This document shows, one piece after another, positions 25,024 through 36,170 of a stretch of DNA of 64,000 nt. The position numbers and the translations under genes are program-made. The stretch lies in assembly GCF_022668875.1 (NCBI RefSeq), contig NZ_JAKGCR010000005.1, forward strand, positions 124,001 to 188,000. The letters are read 5' to 3'. The notes beneath the pieces were generated by a model that saw only the letters and a list, made by a program, of their open reading frames with translations, was not told where the DNA came from and did not search any database. Source of the DNA: Domibacillus sp. PGB-M46. GTDB taxonomy: Bacteria > Bacillota > Bacilli > Bacillales > Domibacillaceae. Position 1 is the stretch's first letter. Every line of letters starts with the position of its first letter.

Positions 25024-27348
25024 ATGAAGGCAGATACAATTTATACTGTGCCATTGCTTCCGCTGCGCGGAATGCATGTATATCCGACAATGGTTCTGCA
25101 TTTGGATGTAGGACGTGATCGGTCGATCGAAGCACTTGAAAAAGCCATGATGAACGATCAGCTTGTTTTTTTATCCGCTCAAAAAGACCCGGATTTAGAT
25201 GATCCATCTGGGGATGATGTATACGAAGTCGGTACATTAACGAAAGTAAAGCAAATGCTGAAGCTGCCAAATGGAACGATTCGTGTGCTTGTTGAAGGTC
25301 TGGACCGGGCAAAGCTGATTTCTGTTGTAGACCAGGGAGCATTTTATGAAGCAGTCGTAGAAGTGCATAAAGAAGATGTGACTAAAGATCCAGAAACAGA
25401 AGCACTTATGCGGATGCTGTTAAAGCAGTTTGAGCAATATGTCAAGCTGTCCAAGAAAGGTTCGGCGGAAACGATCAGTTCAGTGGCTGATATTGAAGAA
25501 CCGGGAAGACTGGCTGATATTGCCACATCTCACATGTCACTAAAAGTAAAAGAAAAGCAGGAGATTTTAGCGACATTCTCTATAAAAGAACGACTGGAAC
25601 GATTAATTTCCCTTCTTCACAGTGAACGGGAAGTATTGAATTTAGAAAAGCAAATCGGACAGCGTGTGAAAACATCGATGGAAAAAACGCAGAAAGAATA
25701 TTATTTGCGTGAGCAGATGAAAGCGATCCAGCTTGAACTTGGCGATAAAGAAGGAAAAACAGGTGAAGTTGAAGAACTAACCACACGCATTATGGCTGCA
25801 AATATGCCGGAGCATGTGGAAAAAACAGCGATGAAGGAGCTTGACCGTTACGAAAAAATTCCGCAAAGCGCCGCGGAAAGTGCGGTTATCCGCAACTATC
25901 TTGAATGGCTCGTTACACTGCCATGGTCCAAGGCGACCGAAGATGACCTGGATGTATTAAAAGCCGAGGACGTATTAAACCGCGATCATTACGGTCTTGA
26001 AAAAGTAAAAGAGCGGGTGCTTGAATTTTTAGCTGTCCGTCAGTTAACGCAGTCATTGCGCGGGCCGATTCTTTGCCTTGGAGGTCCTCCGGGCGTGGGG
26101 AAAACAAGCCTGGTCCGTTCTATCGCGGAATCGCTTGGCCGGAATTTTGTACGCATCTCACTTGGCGGCGTGCGTGATGAATCGGAAATCCGCGGTCATC
26201 GCCGCACGTACGTAGGTGCTATGCCGGGCCGGATTATTCAAGGCATGAAAAAAGCAGGTACGATCAACCCCGTTTTCTTGCTTGATGAAATTGATAAAAT
26301 GTCGAGTGATTTTCGTGGTGATCCATCTGCTGCGCTTTTAGAAGTGCTTGATCCGGAACAAAACCATAATTTTAGTGACCATTACATTGAAGAAACATAC
26401 GACTTATCGAATGTCATGTTCATTGCAACAGCCAATGATCTGAGCGCTATTCCAGGACCGCTGCGTGACCGCATGGAAGTAATCTCTATCGCCGGCTACA
26501 CAGAAGTGGAAAAAATCAATATTGCAAAAGACCATTTATTCCCGAAACAAGTAAAAGAAAATGGCCTTTCGCGAAATCAGCTTCGTTTAAAAGAAGAAGC
26601 GATTCGGGATATCGTCCGTTATTATACTCGTGAAGCCGGCGTGCGGGGTCTTGAACGCCAAATGGCTGCCATCTGCCGCAAAGCCGCTAAAAAAATCGTA
26701 TCAGGCGAGAAAAAGCGGATTACGGTTACAGACAAAAACTTGCAGGAATTTCTTGGTAAGCGCATCTTCCGCTATGGGCAGGCTGATACCGAAGATCAGA
26801 TCGGCGTAGCAAACGGTCTGGCTTATACCTCTGTCGGCGGCGATACGCTGCAAATCGAAGTGTCACTTTCCTCGGGGAAAGGCAAGCTTATTTTAACCGG
26901 AAAACTGGGAGATGTGATGAAAGAATCCGCGCAGGCTGCATTCAGCTATGTGCGTTCAAAAGCGGATGAGCTGGGCATTGAAGCGGATTTTCATGAACAT
27001 TATGACATTCACATTCACGTTCCAGAAGGGGCGGTTCCGAAAGACGGGCCATCTGCAGGGATTACAATGGCGACGGCACTTATTTCGGCTCTTACGGGAC
27101 GTCCAGTACGCCGGGATGTGGGCATGACGGGAGAAATTACACTGCGCGGCCGCGTGCTGCCTATCGGCGGTGTAAAGGAAAAATCACTCGGTGCGCACCG
27201 TGCCGGTTTAACAACGATCATTCTGCCTAAAGACAATGAAAAAGATATCGATGATGTTCCAGAAAGTATCCGTGAAGGCATGACGTTCCTGCCTGTTTCG
27301 ACCATGGATGAAGTATTGGACATCGCGATCGGAGGAAGCAATTCATGA
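25024..27348 (+). CDS. lonA: ATP-dependent protease LonA
   Basis: Soluble AAA+ serine protease degrading misfolded and regulatory proteins. The 774-residue length equals B. subtilis LonA. Seen in order: N-terminal substrate domain ([16 protein letters not shown]), coiled coil, Walker [11 protein letters not shown] near 350, sensor and Walker B ([10 protein letters not shown]), and the C-terminal protease with catalytic Ser in [14 protein letters not shown] and Lys in [17 protein letters not shown] 25024 is set by GGGAGGGAG; an in-frame ATG at 24952 lies inside the dispersed repeat. Overlaps engB by 4 bp. Confidence 0.97.
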   Translation: MKADTIYTVPLLPLRGMHVYPTMVLHLDVGRDRSIEALEKAMMNDQLVFLSAQKDPDLDDPSGDDVYEVGTLTKVKQMLKLPNGTIRVLVEGLDRAKLISVVDQGAFYEAVVEVHKEDVTKDPETEALMRMLLKQFEQYVKLSKKGSAETISSVADIEEPGRLADIATSHMSLKVKEKQEILATFSIKERLERLISLLHSEREVLNLEKQIGQRVKTSMEKTQKEYYLREQMKAIQLELGDKEGKTGEVEELTTRIMAANMPEHVEKTAMKELDRYEKIPQSAAESAVIRNYLEWLVTLPWSKATEDDLDVLKAEDVLNRDHYGLEKVKERVLEFLAVRQLTQSLRGPILCLGGPPGVGKTSLVRSIAESLGRNFVRISLGGVRDESEIRGHRRTYVGAMPGRIIQGMKKAGTINPVFLLDEIDKMSSDFRGDPSAALLEVLDPEQNHNFSDHYIEETYDLSNVMFIATANDLSAIPGPLRDRMEVISIAGYTEVEKINIAKDHLFPKQVKENGLSRNQLRLKEEAIRDIVRYYTREAGVRGLERQMAAICRKAAKKIVSGEKKRITVTDKNLQEFLGKRIFRYGQADTEDQIGVANGLAYTSVGGDTLQIEVSLSSGKGKLILTGKLGDVMKESAQAAFSYVRSKADELGIEADFHEHYDIHIHVPEGAVPKDGPSAGITMATALISALTGRPVRRDVGMTGEITLRGRVLPIGGVKEKSLGAHRAGLTTIILPKDNEKDIDDVPESIREGMTFLPVSTMDEVLDIAIGGSNS

Positions 27349-27983
27349 AAGTAAACAATGTGGAACTGGTGATCAGTGCCGCGAAACCGCACCAATACCC
27401 GACGGATGGACTGCCGGAGTTTGCACTTGCCGGACGGTCGAACGTGGGAAAATCATCTTTTATTAACCGCATGATCGGCCGTAAAAGCCTGGCCCGCATT
27501 TCATCAAAACCCGGCAAAACGCAAACACTGAACTTCTATAAAATTGAAGATACCGTCTTTTTTGTCGATGTGCCGGGTTACGGCTATGCAAAAGTGGCTA
27601 AAACAGAGCGTGAAGCCTGGGGACGCATGATCGAAACGTATATGACGGACCGGAAGCCCCTTGCTGCCTGCATTCATATTGTCGATTTGCGTCATGCTCC
27701 ATCTGCTGACGATGTAGCGATGTATGAGTTTTTAAAATATCACGACATTCCAGCTATTGTCATTGCGACAAAAGCAGACAAAATTCCAAGAGGAAAATGG
27801 CAAAAGCATTTAAAAGTGGTAAAAGAAACCCTTGATTTCGATCCGCTCGATGATATCATTGTTTTTTCATCGGAGACAGGCCTTGGAAAAGATGAAGTGT
27901 GGAAAGCTGTGAAAAAACGGACGCTCGACCAAAAAGAATATCAAACAGAGCTGCGTAAAGAAGAAGAATTCGGAGAAGAATAA
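27345..27983 (+). CDS. engB: Ribosome biogenesis GTPase EngB/YsxC
   Basis: Essential GTPase for late assembly of the 50S subunit. The 212-residue protein shows G1 [11 protein letters not shown]2/G3 [11 protein letters not shown] and [10 protein letters not shown], and G4 TKADKI. Relatives are about 195 residues; the extra length is a charged C-terminal tail ([10 protein letters not shown]). Starts at an ATGA overlap with lonA, so the two are coupled, as in B. subtilis lonA-ysxC. Confidence 0.96.
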   Translation: MKVNNVELVISAAKPHQYPTDGLPEFALAGRSNVGKSSFINRMIGRKSLARISSKPGKTQTLNFYKIEDTVFFVDVPGYGYAKVAKTEREAWGRMIETYMTDRKPLAACIHIVDLRHAPSADDVAMYEFLKYHDIPAIVIATKADKIPRGKWQKHLKVVKETLDFDPLDDIIVFSSETGLGKDEVWKAVKKRTLDQKEYQTELRKEEEFGEE

Positions 27984-27985
27984 AA

Positions 27986-28016
27986 ACAGCCTCCCAATAA
28001 GGGAGGCTGTTTTTTT
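27986..28016. terminator. Bidirectional terminator between engB and reverse gene
   Basis: AACAGCCTCCC / GGGAGGCTGTT stem with A-rich left and T-rich right flank. It would stop engB and, on the other strand, lies at the end of the reverse membrane-protein gene. Confidence 0.9.
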
Positions 28017-28509
28017 ATGTTTTTTTGCGGGCCGGTCCGCTGTTTTTTTTCACAAACAGCAGGTATCCGCCCACCACAATTAAAATCAGCGGCCAAAACT
28101 GCCAAAAGGAACCCACCGGTCCCAGCCATTGTTTCACAGTCCCATAAAAAAGCATGACGGCTGCTAAAGCCAAAAATAAAATACCGTTTAAAAGACCGCG
28201 GCCGGTCTGCTGATGCTGCAGCAAAAAGCCTACGGCAATAATGAGAAGAAAAACACCGGTATCATTGGCCCACCAGCCGAGGTAGTCGACTACATAAAAA
28301 TGAAAGCCAAATCCCGAAAGCACGACACCGGGAACCAGTCCGCTTCCATCACCTTTAAACCCCTGGGCAAGAAAAGCAAGACCTGTAATAAAGAGCAGAG
28401 CCGGCCAGCCAAGGTAAGGCTTAACCCACGTAAAAGCTGATTGGTGGAGAAAAAAGTACAAACCAAAGCCGATTAATAAAACTCCTGGGAAGATACGCTG
28501 TTCATTCAT
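28015..28509 (-). CDS. LiaF-like TM-domain membrane protein
   Basis: Inner-membrane protein of 164 residues with about six hydrophobic segments (for example FPGVLLIGFGLYFFL, YLGWPALLFITGLAFLA, GVFLLIIAVGFLL, GILFLALAAVMLFYG, WPLILIVVGGYLLFV) and a basic tail. The repeated pattern of glycine-rich helices with W-P-L resembles the N-terminal membrane domain of LiaF/DUF5668-type proteins. Function unknown. ATG 28509 follows GGGGGG by about 10 bp; an upstream in-frame ATG has no site. It lies between engB and hemA, read in reverse. Confidence 0.7.
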   Translation of the reverse strand: MNEQRIFPGVLLIGFGLYFFLHQSAFTWVKPYLGWPALLFITGLAFLAQGFKGDGSGLVPGVVLSGFGFHFYVVDYLGWWANDTGVFLLIIAVGFLLQHQQTGRGLLNGILFLALAAVMLFYGTVKQWLGPVGSFWQFWPLILIVVGGYLLFVKKNSGPARKKT

Positions 28510-28902
28510 ATCGATTAAGCCCCCCGCTTTCCAACACATTTAATAGAGCGACCACAGGAAGTGGATCACGAAGATATTGTGACAGGACGTCACGTTTTTA
28601 GTCTTTGTACAATGATTTTAACCTATTGCTAAAATAATTTTTATTTGATAATATTTATAAATAAGAAACCGAACAAACGTCGTTTGAAAAAATACGGCCC
28701 CGAACTTCTATCATTTTACCTGTTGTTCAGCGCATTAGCTCATGCGTTATAACGGTGATCGGTGACGCCGTAGTTTTAGCATTGGAGTTTCTGTCTATAG
28801 TACAAATAGAAACAGGAATACGTGTATATATGTTTTAAAAGCACGACTGTCTTTTATGTTAGCATATGTTCACAATTTATAAAAAATAAAAACGTTGCAT
28901 TA
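28510..28902. other. AT-rich gap between divergent units
   Basis: No gene seen. It holds a sequence close to a Per/Fur-type box (28646-28660), a short dyad CAAACG-T-CGTTTG near 28675, a hairpin CGCAT-N6-ATGCG near 28733, and the hemA -10 region at its right end. Confidence 0.5.
28646..28660. promoter_or_regulatory. Per/Fur-box-like palindrome
   Basis: TGATAATATTTATAA differs from the Per box consensus TTATAATNATTATAA at two positions. hemA of B. subtilis is under PerR control, but here the site lies about 250 bp upstream of the hemA -10 box, so a role there is uncertain. Confidence 0.35.
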
Positions 28903-28911
28903 TGGTATAAT
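28903..28911 (+). promoter_or_regulatory. hemA extended -10
   Basis: TGG followed by TATAAT (28906-28911); no good -35 at 17 bp. Confidence 0.6.
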
Positions 28912-28948
28912 GAAACCTACAATGAATCGTTTTCGGGGGTGCAGTGAC

Positions 28949-30292
28949 GTGCATATCATCACGGTGGGATTAAATTATAAAACAGCCCCGGTAGAAATTC
29001 GTGAGCGCCTTTCATTTAGAGAAGAAACGCTCGCGGCAGCGATGGCAGAGCTCCAAAAACAAAAAAGTGTGCTTGAAAATGTCATCGTATCGACGTGTAA
29101 CCGTACAGAAATTTACGCGGTTGTTGATCAGCTGCATACCGGCCGTTACTATATAAAAGAATTTTTGTCGAAATGGTTCGATATTCCTCAGGCAGACTTT
29201 ACGCCGTTTTTGTTTATTTATGAGCAAGAGGCGGCGGTTGAACATCTTTTTCGTGTGTCTGCTGGATTAAATTCAATGGTTCTGGGCGAAACACAAATTT
29301 TAGGACAGGTCCGCCAAAGCTTTTTGCAATCACAAGAAGTAAAAGCGGCAGGTACCGTTTTTAACCATTTATTTAAACAGGCGGTTACATTGGCTAAACG
29401 GGCGCATGCCGAAACAGATATTGGCGCGAATGCAGTATCTGTCAGCTATGCAGCAGTCGAACTTGCCAAAAAGATTTTTGGCCGCTTGTCCGGCCGCCAT
29501 GTTTTAGTTCTGGGTGCTGGTAAAATGGGCGAACTGGCCATCCAGAACCTGCATGGCAGCGGTGCGACAAAAGTGACTGTCGTAAACCGGACGTTCGAAA
29601 AAGCAGAAGCACTTGCTGAGCGGTTCCAGGGCCGGGCTAAAACAATGGACGAGCTGCAAGGCGCATTGGTTGAGGCGGATATCCTAATCAGCTCAACCGG
29701 CTCAAAGGATTACGTCATCACAAAAGAAATAATTGAGGGTGTTCAAAAGCTGCGCAAAGGGCGTCCTTTGTTTATGGTCGATATTGCAGTTCCTCGTGAT
29801 ATTGCTCCTGAGGTTGCAGATTTGGACAGCATTTTCTTATATGATATCGATGACTTGGAAGGCATTGTTGAAGCGAACCTGGCTGAACGAGAAAAAGCCG
29901 CTGCAAAAATAGGCCTTATGATTGAAGGGGAAATCGTCGCGTTTAATGAGTGGATTAATTTGCTTGGTGTTGTGCCGGTTATTTCGGCTTTGCGCCAAAA
30001 AGCACTTTCGATTCAAGCAGACACGATGGAGAGCCTTAACCGGAAGCTCCCGCATTTATCAGAGCGTGACCGGAAAGTATTAAGTAAACACACAAAAAGT
30101 ATTGTCAATCAGATGCTGAAAGATCCGATCTTGCAGGCAAAAGAATTAGCCGGTGACAAGCGGGCGGCTGAAAAGCTTGAGCTTTTTATGCACATTTTCA
30201 ATATTGAGGAAGACGTTCAAGAACTGAAACGTGCACAGGAAGAGGAAGAGCGTGTTCAGAGGGTTCAAACAAAGCCTTTACTCCAGTTTTAA
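28949..30292 (+). CDS. hemA: Glutamyl-tRNA reductase
   Basis: First committed step of heme synthesis: NADPH reduction of glutamyl-tRNA to glutamate-1-semialdehyde. The 447-residue product has the catalytic Cys in [12 protein letters not shown] (about 49), [10 protein letters not shown], the NADPH fold GAGKMGELA, and the helical dimerisation domain ([22 protein letters not shown] in part). GTG 28949 follows GGGGGTG and yields [23 protein letters not shown], matching relatives. Heads the hemAXCDBL operon, all short gaps or overlaps. Confidence 0.97.
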   Translation: MHIITVGLNYKTAPVEIRERLSFREETLAAAMAELQKQKSVLENVIVSTCNRTEIYAVVDQLHTGRYYIKEFLSKWFDIPQADFTPFLFIYEQEAAVEHLFRVSAGLNSMVLGETQILGQVRQSFLQSQEVKAAGTVFNHLFKQAVTLAKRAHAETDIGANAVSVSYAAVELAKKIFGRLSGRHVLVLGAGKMGELAIQNLHGSGATKVTVVNRTFEKAEALAERFQGRAKTMDELQGALVEADILISSTGSKDYVITKEIIEGVQKLRKGRPLFMVDIAVPRDIAPEVADLDSIFLYDIDDLEGIVEANLAEREKAAAKIGLMIEGEIVAFNEWINLLGVVPVISALRQKALSIQADTMESLNRKLPHLSERDRKVLSKHTKSIVNQMLKDPILQAKELAGDKRAAEKLELFMHIFNIEEDVQELKRAQEEEERVQRVQTKPLLQF

Positions 30293-30305
30293 GTGAGGTT
30301 ACGTG

Positions 30306-31139
30306 ATGTTGGAGCAAGGGATGATCCGCCTTCATGAACTTATGATTATTTTGTACGCTGTAAGCGTATTGCTTTATTTTCTTGATTTTGTTCAAAAAAA
30401 CCAGCGGGCGAATCGAATCGCCTTCTGGATTTTAACAGTGGTTTGGAGCCTTCAAACTATTTTTTTAGGCTTGTATATGTATAATACAGGCCGATTTCCT
30501 GTATTGACTCTTTTTGAGGGTCTTTATTTTTATGCATGGGTGCTAGTTACGTTTTCTCTTGTTTTAAATAAGCTGCTTCGGATGGATTTCACGGTTTTCT
30601 TTACGAATGTGATAGGATTTATGATTATGACGATCCATACCTTTGCGCCGGTTCAGGTAGAGTCGCAGGCGGCGGCGGAAAAACTGGTATCGGAACTTTT
30701 GCTTCTTCATATCACGACAGCGATTTTGTCGTATGGAGCGTTCTCTCTGTCGTTTATTTTTTCAGCCCTATACCTGCTTCAATACCGGCTTTTAAAAATG
30801 AAAAAGTGGAATGAACGCCTCTGGAGGCTTGGAGATCTTGGCCAGCTTGAAAAGCTGTCAGTCATCTGGAATGCAATAGGTGTTCCGCTTTTGCTGCTGA
30901 GCTTAATTTTAGGACTGGTTTGGAAAACGATTAAACTGCCTGATGTAAGCTGGTTTGATTTGAAAATTGTTACTTCTTTTGTTTTACTGTTTATATATAG
31001 TGCTTTTTTATATGTAAAAGTGCGAAAAGGAGTTTCGGGAAAAACCCTTGCATCGATCAATGCAGCGGCTTTTCTTATCATCTTAATGAACTTTTTCCTC
31101 GGAAGCCGGCTGTCCACATTCCATTTCTGGTATTCGTGA
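30306..31139 (+). CDS. hemX: HemX, membrane protein of heme operon (cytochrome c assembly-like)
   Basis: Integral membrane protein with about eight hydrophobic helices, related to CcsA/ResC-type cytochrome c assembly proteins. In B. subtilis HemX lowers HemA levels. The 277-residue protein keeps family segments [57 protein letters not shown] and the FHFWYS end. GTG 30303 or ATG 30306 may be the start; GTGAGG at 30292-30297 gives better spacing to the ATG. Confidence 0.94.
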   Translation: MLEQGMIRLHELMIILYAVSVLLYFLDFVQKNQRANRIAFWILTVVWSLQTIFLGLYMYNTGRFPVLTLFEGLYFYAWVLVTFSLVLNKLLRMDFTVFFTNVIGFMIMTIHTFAPVQVESQAAAEKLVSELLLLHITTAILSYGAFSLSFIFSALYLLQYRLLKMKKWNERLWRLGDLGQLEKLSVIWNAIGVPLLLLSLILGLVWKTIKLPDVSWFDLKIVTSFVLLFIYSAFLYVKVRKGVSGKTLASINAAAFLIILMNFFLGSRLSTFHFWYS

Positions 31140-31173
31140 CACCGGCTTTCGGGCGGTTATGGAGGGAATCATC

Positions 31174-32100
31174 TTGCGGAAAATTATTGTCGGATCGAGA
31201 AGAAGCCGCCTGGCGCTCACACAAACGAATCAAGTGATCGATCAGCTGAAGGCGCTGTCGCCTGGAACAGAATTTGAAGTAAAAGAAATCGTGACAAAAG
31301 GCGATCGTATTCTGGATGTGACGTTATCAAAAGTAGGCGGTAAAGGCCTGTTTGTAAAAGAAATCGAACAGGCACTGCTTGATGGCGAAATCGATATGGC
31401 TGTTCACAGCATGAAAGATATGCCTGCTGTCCTGCCGGAAGGTCTGGTAATAGGCGCCGTGCCGGAGCGGGAAGATCATCGCGACGCGCTTATTTCAAAC
31501 GGTCATGTGAAGTTTCATGAATTACCGGCCGGCTCCATTGTTGGTACAAGTAGTCTTCGCCGGAGCGCCCAGATTTTGGCGGCAAGACCGGATCTTGAAA
31601 TCAAATGGATTCGGGGCAATATTGACACGCGGCTGACTAAGCTCCAGAACGAAGAATATGATGCGATTATTCTTGCTGCCGCGGGTCTGGCACGTATGAG
31701 CTGGTCTGCAGATACCGTAACAGAATTTTTGAGTGAAGAATTGTCTGTTTCTGCTGTCGGTCAAGGGGCTCTAGCGATTGAGTGCCGTGAAGATGACAAA
31801 GAATTACGGAATTTGCTGGATCAATTCACTTGTGACAACACGAAACGAGCTGTTACGGCAGAGCGTGCTTTTTTAGGAGCAGTAGAGGGCGGATGCCAGG
31901 TACCGGTAGCTGGTTTTGCTACAATAAAAGGTGAAGAGCTCTCTTTAACAGCACTTGTTGCTTCACCGGATGGAAAAACCATTTTAAAAGAAACAGTCTC
32001 CGGAAGTAACGCTGAAAAAGTGGGCTTAGAAGCGGCACATCTTTTAAAGGACCGGGGTGCGCTCGAATTAATCCAGGCGGCGAGGGCGGCAGCCGAATGA
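31174..32100 (+). CDS. hemC: Porphobilinogen deaminase (hydroxymethylbilane synthase)
   Basis: Polymerises four porphobilinogens to hydroxymethylbilane. The 308-residue product has the family start [58 protein letters not shown], and the dipyrromethane-cofactor Cys in [13 protein letters not shown] 31174 is preferred because GGAGGG at 31161-31166 sits 7 bp before it; the in-frame ATG 31159 overlaps that site. Overlaps hemD by 4 bp. Confidence 0.96.
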   Translation: MRKIIVGSRRSRLALTQTNQVIDQLKALSPGTEFEVKEIVTKGDRILDVTLSKVGGKGLFVKEIEQALLDGEIDMAVHSMKDMPAVLPEGLVIGAVPEREDHRDALISNGHVKFHELPAGSIVGTSSLRRSAQILAARPDLEIKWIRGNIDTRLTKLQNEEYDAIILAAAGLARMSWSADTVTEFLSEELSVSAVGQGALAIECREDDKELRNLLDQFTCDNTKRAVTAERAFLGAVEGGCQVPVAGFATIKGEELSLTALVASPDGKTILKETVSGSNAEKVGLEAAHLLKDRGALELIQAARAAAE

Positions 32101-32852
32101 AGCCGCTCGCTGGTAAACGAATCGTTGTAACCCGTCCGAGGGGACAGGCAGCACCGTTTATTGGTAAAATAGAAGAAGCGGGCGGCACAGCATACGCAGT
32201 GCCGCTTATCGCATTCCGGGCGTTTGAAGACGGGCAGGAAGAGGCCATTTTGGCCAGCTTGCATACATATGATTGGATTTTGTTTACAAGCAAAAACGGC
32301 GTTGATTTTTTTATGCAAAAAGCCGGTCATCTTTTGCACAGAATAAGGCCAAAATGGGCGGCGATCGGCACACAAACGGCTAAAGCAGCAGCATCCTACG
32401 GACTTTCTGTTTCTTATATGCCCAGACGGTTTTCCGCGGAGGATGTTGCCGAAGACATACGAAAAGGATGTTTTTTGCCTGAAAAAGTGCTGATTCCAAA
32501 AGGCAGCATGGCGCGCAGCTTAATAGCGGATACCGTTCGTGAGGCAGGCAGACAGGCAGACGAATGGCTTGTTTATGAAACCTACTTTCCAGCCGATGAG
32601 CGGGCACACTTATTAAAGCTGATTCGGACGGAAAAAGTAGATATGATTACATTCACAAGTCCATCTGCTGTCCGGCATTTTATGCAGATTTTGAAGCGGG
32701 CGCAAGAGCCGCTGCCAAAAACAGATTACGGAGTGATTGGCCGGGTAACAGAAAAAGAAGCAGTCGCATTCGGCATACCGGTTTCGGTCTGTCCAACCGT
32801 TTTTACCATTGATGCGCTTGTAAAGGAAATGAGCAGATTTTATAAGGAGTGA
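32097..32852 (+). CDS. hemD: Uroporphyrinogen-III synthase
   Basis: Cyclises hydroxymethylbilane with inversion of ring D to uroporphyrinogen III. The 251-residue protein shows the two-domain pattern of this divergent family: [13 protein letters not shown] at the N-terminus, [24 protein letters not shown], and [14 protein letters not shown] with [10 protein letters not shown] in the second half. ATGA overlap with hemC. A partial relative lies at the right edge of the window. Confidence 0.94.
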   Translation: MKPLAGKRIVVTRPRGQAAPFIGKIEEAGGTAYAVPLIAFRAFEDGQEEAILASLHTYDWILFTSKNGVDFFMQKAGHLLHRIRPKWAAIGTQTAKAAASYGLSVSYMPRRFSAEDVAEDIRKGCFLPEKVLIPKGSMARSLIADTVREAGRQADEWLVYETYFPADERAHLLKLIRTEKVDMITFTSPSAVRHFMQILKRAQEPLPKTDYGVIGRVTEKEAVAFGIPVSVCPTVFTIDALVKEMSRFYKE

Positions 32853-32857
32853 TACAA

Positions 32858-33835
32858 ATGGAATTGAATTTTGAACGTCACCGCCGTTTGCGTCAAACTG
32901 CAAATATGCGGGCACTTGTGCGGGAAACACGTCTTCATGTGAATGATTTTATATACCCGCTTTTCGTAGCAGAAGGAGAGGGAATCCGCAACGAGGTTCC
33001 ATCTATGCCGGGCGTTTTTCAATTATCTATTGATCAATTGAACGAGGAAATCGAAGAGGTAATCGGGCTTGGCATTAAATCGGTTATTTTATTCGGTCTG
33101 CCTGATGTAAAAGATGCAGTTGGAACAGGCGCTTATCATAATGATGGCATTGTCCAGAAAGCTACACGCCATATTAAGAACCACTATCCAGACCTTATTG
33201 TGATTGCGGATACATGTTTATGTGAATATACCGATCACGGTCATTGCGGCGTTATCGAAGGAAGCCGCATATTAAACGACCCGTCTCTTGATCTTTTGGC
33301 CAAAGCGGCAATCAGCCAGGCAGAAGCAGGTGCCGACATCATCGCGCCATCAAACATGATGGACGGGTTTGTCGCAGCAATCCGCAAAGGGCTGGATGAA
33401 GCGGGCTTTACAGAAGTGCCAATCATGTCTTACGCTGTAAAATATTCTTCTGCTTATTATGGACCATTTCGTGATGCGGCCGATTCTACACCGCAATTTG
33501 GCGACCGGAAAACGTATCAAATGGATCCGGCAAACCGGCGTGAAGCGATTCGGGAAGCGCGGGCTGACATTGAACAGGGTGCGGACTTTTTAATCGTTAA
33601 GCCGGCTCTTTCCTACATGGACATTGTCCGGGACGTACGAAACGAATTTGATGCACCGGTTGTGGCATACAACGTAAGCGGTGAATATGCCATGGTGAAA
33701 GCCGCTGCTTTAAATGGCTGGGTTGATGAAAGGGCGATTGTTCTTGAAACATTAACCGGCATGAAGCGCGCAGGTGCAGATTTAATTATGACGTATCATG
33801 CAAAAGATGCGGCACGCTGGCTAAACGAACAATAA
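32858..33835 (+). CDS. hemB: Delta-aminolevulinic acid dehydratase (porphobilinogen synthase)
   Basis: Condenses two 5-aminolevulinates to porphobilinogen. The 325-residue product carries the zinc cysteines in [14 protein letters not shown], the Schiff-base lysines in [19 protein letters not shown] and [12 protein letters not shown], and [16 protein letters not shown] 32858 follows AAGGAG by 9 bp; the in-frame GTG 32849 lies inside the site. It follows the hemD stop closely. Confidence 0.97.
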   Translation: MELNFERHRRLRQTANMRALVRETRLHVNDFIYPLFVAEGEGIRNEVPSMPGVFQLSIDQLNEEIEEVIGLGIKSVILFGLPDVKDAVGTGAYHNDGIVQKATRHIKNHYPDLIVIADTCLCEYTDHGHCGVIEGSRILNDPSLDLLAKAAISQAEAGADIIAPSNMMDGFVAAIRKGLDEAGFTEVPIMSYAVKYSSAYYGPFRDAADSTPQFGDRKTYQMDPANRREAIREARADIEQGADFLIVKPALSYMDIVRDVRNEFDAPVVAYNVSGEYAMVKAAALNGWVDERAIVLETLTGMKRAGADLIMTYHAKDAARWLNEQ

Positions 33836-33849
33836 GAGGAGGCTTTTTC

Positions 33850-35139
33850 ATGCGTTCATTCGAAAAATCAAAAGCTGCTTTTAAAGAAGCGGTTCAAATG
33901 ATGCCGGGCGGCGTAAACAGTCCGGTTCGTGCGTTTAAATCGGTCAATATCGATCCTATTTTCATGGAGCGGGGCAAAGGGTCAAAAATTTACGATATTG
34001 ATGGGAATGAGTACATTGATTATGTGCTGTCGTGGGGTCCGCTTATTTTAGGCCATTCAAATGACGAGGTAGTCGAAGCATTGAAAAAAACGGCGGAAAC
34101 GGGTACGAGCTTCGGCGCTTCTACGCTGCTTGAAAATGAAATGGCAAAGCTCGTCGTTGAGCGCGTACCGTCGATTGAAGTCGTTCGAATGGTATCAAGC
34201 GGTACGGAAGCTACAATGAGTGCGCTTCGGCTGGCACGGGGATATACAGGACGCAACAAAATCCTTAAGTTCGAAGGGTGCTACCATGGACATGGAGATT
34301 CACTGCTCATTAAAGCCGGTTCCGGTGTTGCAACGCTCGGACTGCCGGACAGCCCGGGTGTGCCGGAGAGTGTTGCTAAAAACACCATTACGGTTCCATA
34401 CAATGATTTGGAAAGTGTTCGTTTTGCATTTGAACAATATAGTGAGGATATTGCCTGTATAATTGTTGAGCCGGTTGCCGGCAATATGGGCGTTGTTCCT
34501 CCGCTGCCGGGCTTTTTAGAAGGCCTGCGTGAAATTACGGAGCAAAATGGTTCGCTGCTTATTTTTGATGAAGTGATGACGGGTTTCCGTGTCGGCTACA
34601 ACTGTGCACAGGGGCACTTCGGTGTTACGCCGGATCTTACCTGTCTTGGCAAGGTGATCGGCGGCGGTCTTCCGGTTGGGGCTTACGGCGGCAAAGCGGA
34701 AATTATGAATAATGTGGCGCCGGCGGGAACCATTTATCAGGCGGGCACGCTGTCCGGAAACCCGATGGCTATGACTGCCGGAATCGAAACACTTCGTCAA
34801 TTGACGCCGGCATCCTATGAGGAGTTTGGACGCAAAGCGGATATGCTTGAAAAAGGGCTGACGGATGCGGCACGTAAATATGGGGTTCCAATCACGTTTA
34901 ACCGTGCTGGCTCGATGGTCGGCTGCTTCTTCCATGAAGGGCCTGTTCAAAACTATGAAGATGCAAAAGGGTCAGACCTTGCTCTGTTCGCTGATTATTT
35001 CCGCGAAATGGCGCTTGAAGGTGTTTTCTTGCCTCCGTCCCAATTTGAAGGGCTGTTTTTATCAACAGCGCATTCAGACGAGGATATTGATCAAACCATT
35101 CAAGCAGCCGAAAAAGCGTTTAGCCGCTTGGCAAAATAA
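33850..35139 (+). CDS. hemL: Glutamate-1-semialdehyde 2,1-aminomutase
   Basis: PLP enzyme converting glutamate-1-semialdehyde to 5-aminolevulinate. The 429-residue protein has [51 protein letters not shown] (first 19 residues of the loop), the DEVMTGFRV motif, and the PLP lysine in [15 protein letters not shown]. Last gene of the hem operon, preceded by AAGAGGAGG, followed by a long terminator. Confidence 0.98.
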   Translation: MRSFEKSKAAFKEAVQMMPGGVNSPVRAFKSVNIDPIFMERGKGSKIYDIDGNEYIDYVLSWGPLILGHSNDEVVEALKKTAETGTSFGASTLLENEMAKLVVERVPSIEVVRMVSSGTEATMSALRLARGYTGRNKILKFEGCYHGHGDSLLIKAGSGVATLGLPDSPGVPESVAKNTITVPYNDLESVRFAFEQYSEDIACIIVEPVAGNMGVVPPLPGFLEGLREITEQNGSLLIFDEVMTGFRVGYNCAQGHFGVTPDLTCLGKVIGGGLPVGAYGGKAEIMNNVAPAGTIYQAGTLSGNPMAMTAGIETLRQLTPASYEEFGRKADMLEKGLTDAARKYGVPITFNRAGSMVGCFFHEGPVQNYEDAKGSDLALFADYFREMALEGVFLPPSQFEGLFLSTAHSDEDIDQTIQAAEKAFSRLAK

Positions 35140-35147
35140 AGCGACGT

Positions 35148-35195
35148 GGTGTCTATAACAAAGCCTTTAAGGCTATGTTATAGACACCTTTTTTT
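35148..35195 (+). terminator. hem operon terminator
   Basis: Thirteen-base perfect stem (35148-35160 with 35176-35188), with an inner AGCC/GGCT pairing, followed by seven T. Confidence 0.95.
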
Positions 35196-35223
35196 CATGT
35201 TTCCGTTTCTGCGCGCATACACT
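35196..35223 (+). promoter_or_regulatory. Putative sigma-E promoter of spoVID
   Basis: CATGTTT (35196-35202) and CATACACT (35216-35223). The -10 fits the sigma-E pattern CATACANT exactly and the -35 differs from CATATTT by one base; the 13-bp gap is slightly short. Confidence 0.6.
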
Positions 35224-35245
35224 AGCGCGAAAGGGAGGGGTGTGC

Positions 35246-35932
35246 ATGGAAGAGTTATTTTTCGTTGCGCTTCAGGAGGATGTTGTATTTCCAGAAGGAG
35301 AAGAAGTGGATGAACTGCTGTCCATTTCCCTTGATCCGCAAGTTGTGATTCAAGGAGCAAGTGTGCAGGGCTCTATTGAGGTAACAGGCGAGTATCGTAT
35401 ACACGATTATTTTGGCCTGGAAGAAGATTCTATCCGCCAGTTTTTCCGTCATATTCCGGTGCAGGCCGTCTTGCCTCCGGACCAGCGTGCGGCGGAGGGG
35501 GCAGATATTGAAATTCACACCTTTGATTATACAGTAGAAAAGCCGGACCGGCTTATTTTAGAAGCAGAGCTTGCTATTGCAGTGTCCACTGTCAGAAAAA
35601 TAGAGGAAGAACCAGCGCCAATCGTGGCAGCTGCATACGAGTACGAGCCAGAAGGAAGCTTAGAAAGCAACGCAGAAGAGCTTGAGGAGAGTGAAGCAGA
35701 AAAAAGCGCAGAAGCCGAAGAGGAGCAGGAAACAGCCGAAATGGAATCAGAAGATGCCGCTGTTCAAGTTCAAAAACGGGCGGAAGACGATGCTTCCGTT
35801 TTTAGCTGGCTTGAAGAGCGGCCTGCACAAAAAGCTAAATGGCGGTTCCAGGTATCCTCCGGCAATGTGGAGCTTATAACCACTCAAGATGAAGGGCAGC
35901 CGCAAGAAGAATCAAAAGAGCCAACAGAATAA
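35246..35932 (+). CDS. spoVID: Short SpoVID-like spore coat morphogenetic protein
   Basis: Position after hemL and the sigma-E-like promoter identify this as SpoVID, which in B. subtilis links the coat base (SpoIVA) to SafA and drives spore encasement. The N-terminal 110 residues are a beta-rich domain (VALQEDVVFPEGEEVDELLS, VIQGASVQGSIEVTGEYR, FRHIPVQAVLPPDQR); then comes an acidic Glu-rich tail. Only 228 residues are present, against about 575 in B. subtilis, and the C-terminal LysM domain is missing. ATG 35246 follows GGGAGGGG. A basic reading frame overlaps its end and continues to 36125. Confidence 0.78.
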   Translation: MEELFFVALQEDVVFPEGEEVDELLSISLDPQVVIQGASVQGSIEVTGEYRIHDYFGLEEDSIRQFFRHIPVQAVLPPDQRAAEGADIEIHTFDYTVEKPDRLILEAELAIAVSTVRKIEEEPAPIVAAAYEYEPEGSLESNAEELEESEAEKSAEAEEEQETAEMESEDAAVQVQKRAEDDASVFSWLEERPAQKAKWRFQVSSGNVELITTQDEGQPQEESKEPTE

Positions 35933-36103
35933 CATCAAACGTCGTCGGCAAAAAAAGCGTGCGCAGCCCTTGAAAGCAGCAAAGCGGAATAATAATCCGG
36001 CAGCACATAAAGCGGCAGCGGCGCAGCCACGGCGGCCACCTATCGTAATGGCGCATCATGGAAAACACTCCTTTTTGACATCATATGAATTGCACGAAAA
36101 AAG
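35933..36103. other. Gene-free stretch with coding-like basic frame
   Basis: No supported gene. A third-frame open stretch (35889-36125) encodes a Lys/Arg-, Gln- and Ala-rich peptide (KRRRQKKRAQPLKAAKRNNN) overlapping the spoVID end, but it has no ribosome-binding site. It could be the remains of a frameshifted spoVID C-terminus or a chance frame. ysxE, present here in B. subtilis, is absent. Confidence 0.35.
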
Positions 36104-36143
36104 GTGCGTAAGGTTGACGCACTGAAGCATTTTCGGCTAAGAT
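36104..36143 (+). promoter_or_regulatory. valS promoter with overlapping inverted repeat
   Basis: TTGACG (36114-36119), 18 bp, TAAGAT (36138-36143). A perfect dyad GTGCGT-N7-ACGCAC (36104-36122) covers the -35 box. Start of transcription would be near 36150. Confidence 0.6.
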
Positions 36144-36170
36144 AATGATATTGAAAAGAAACGTGTGGAC

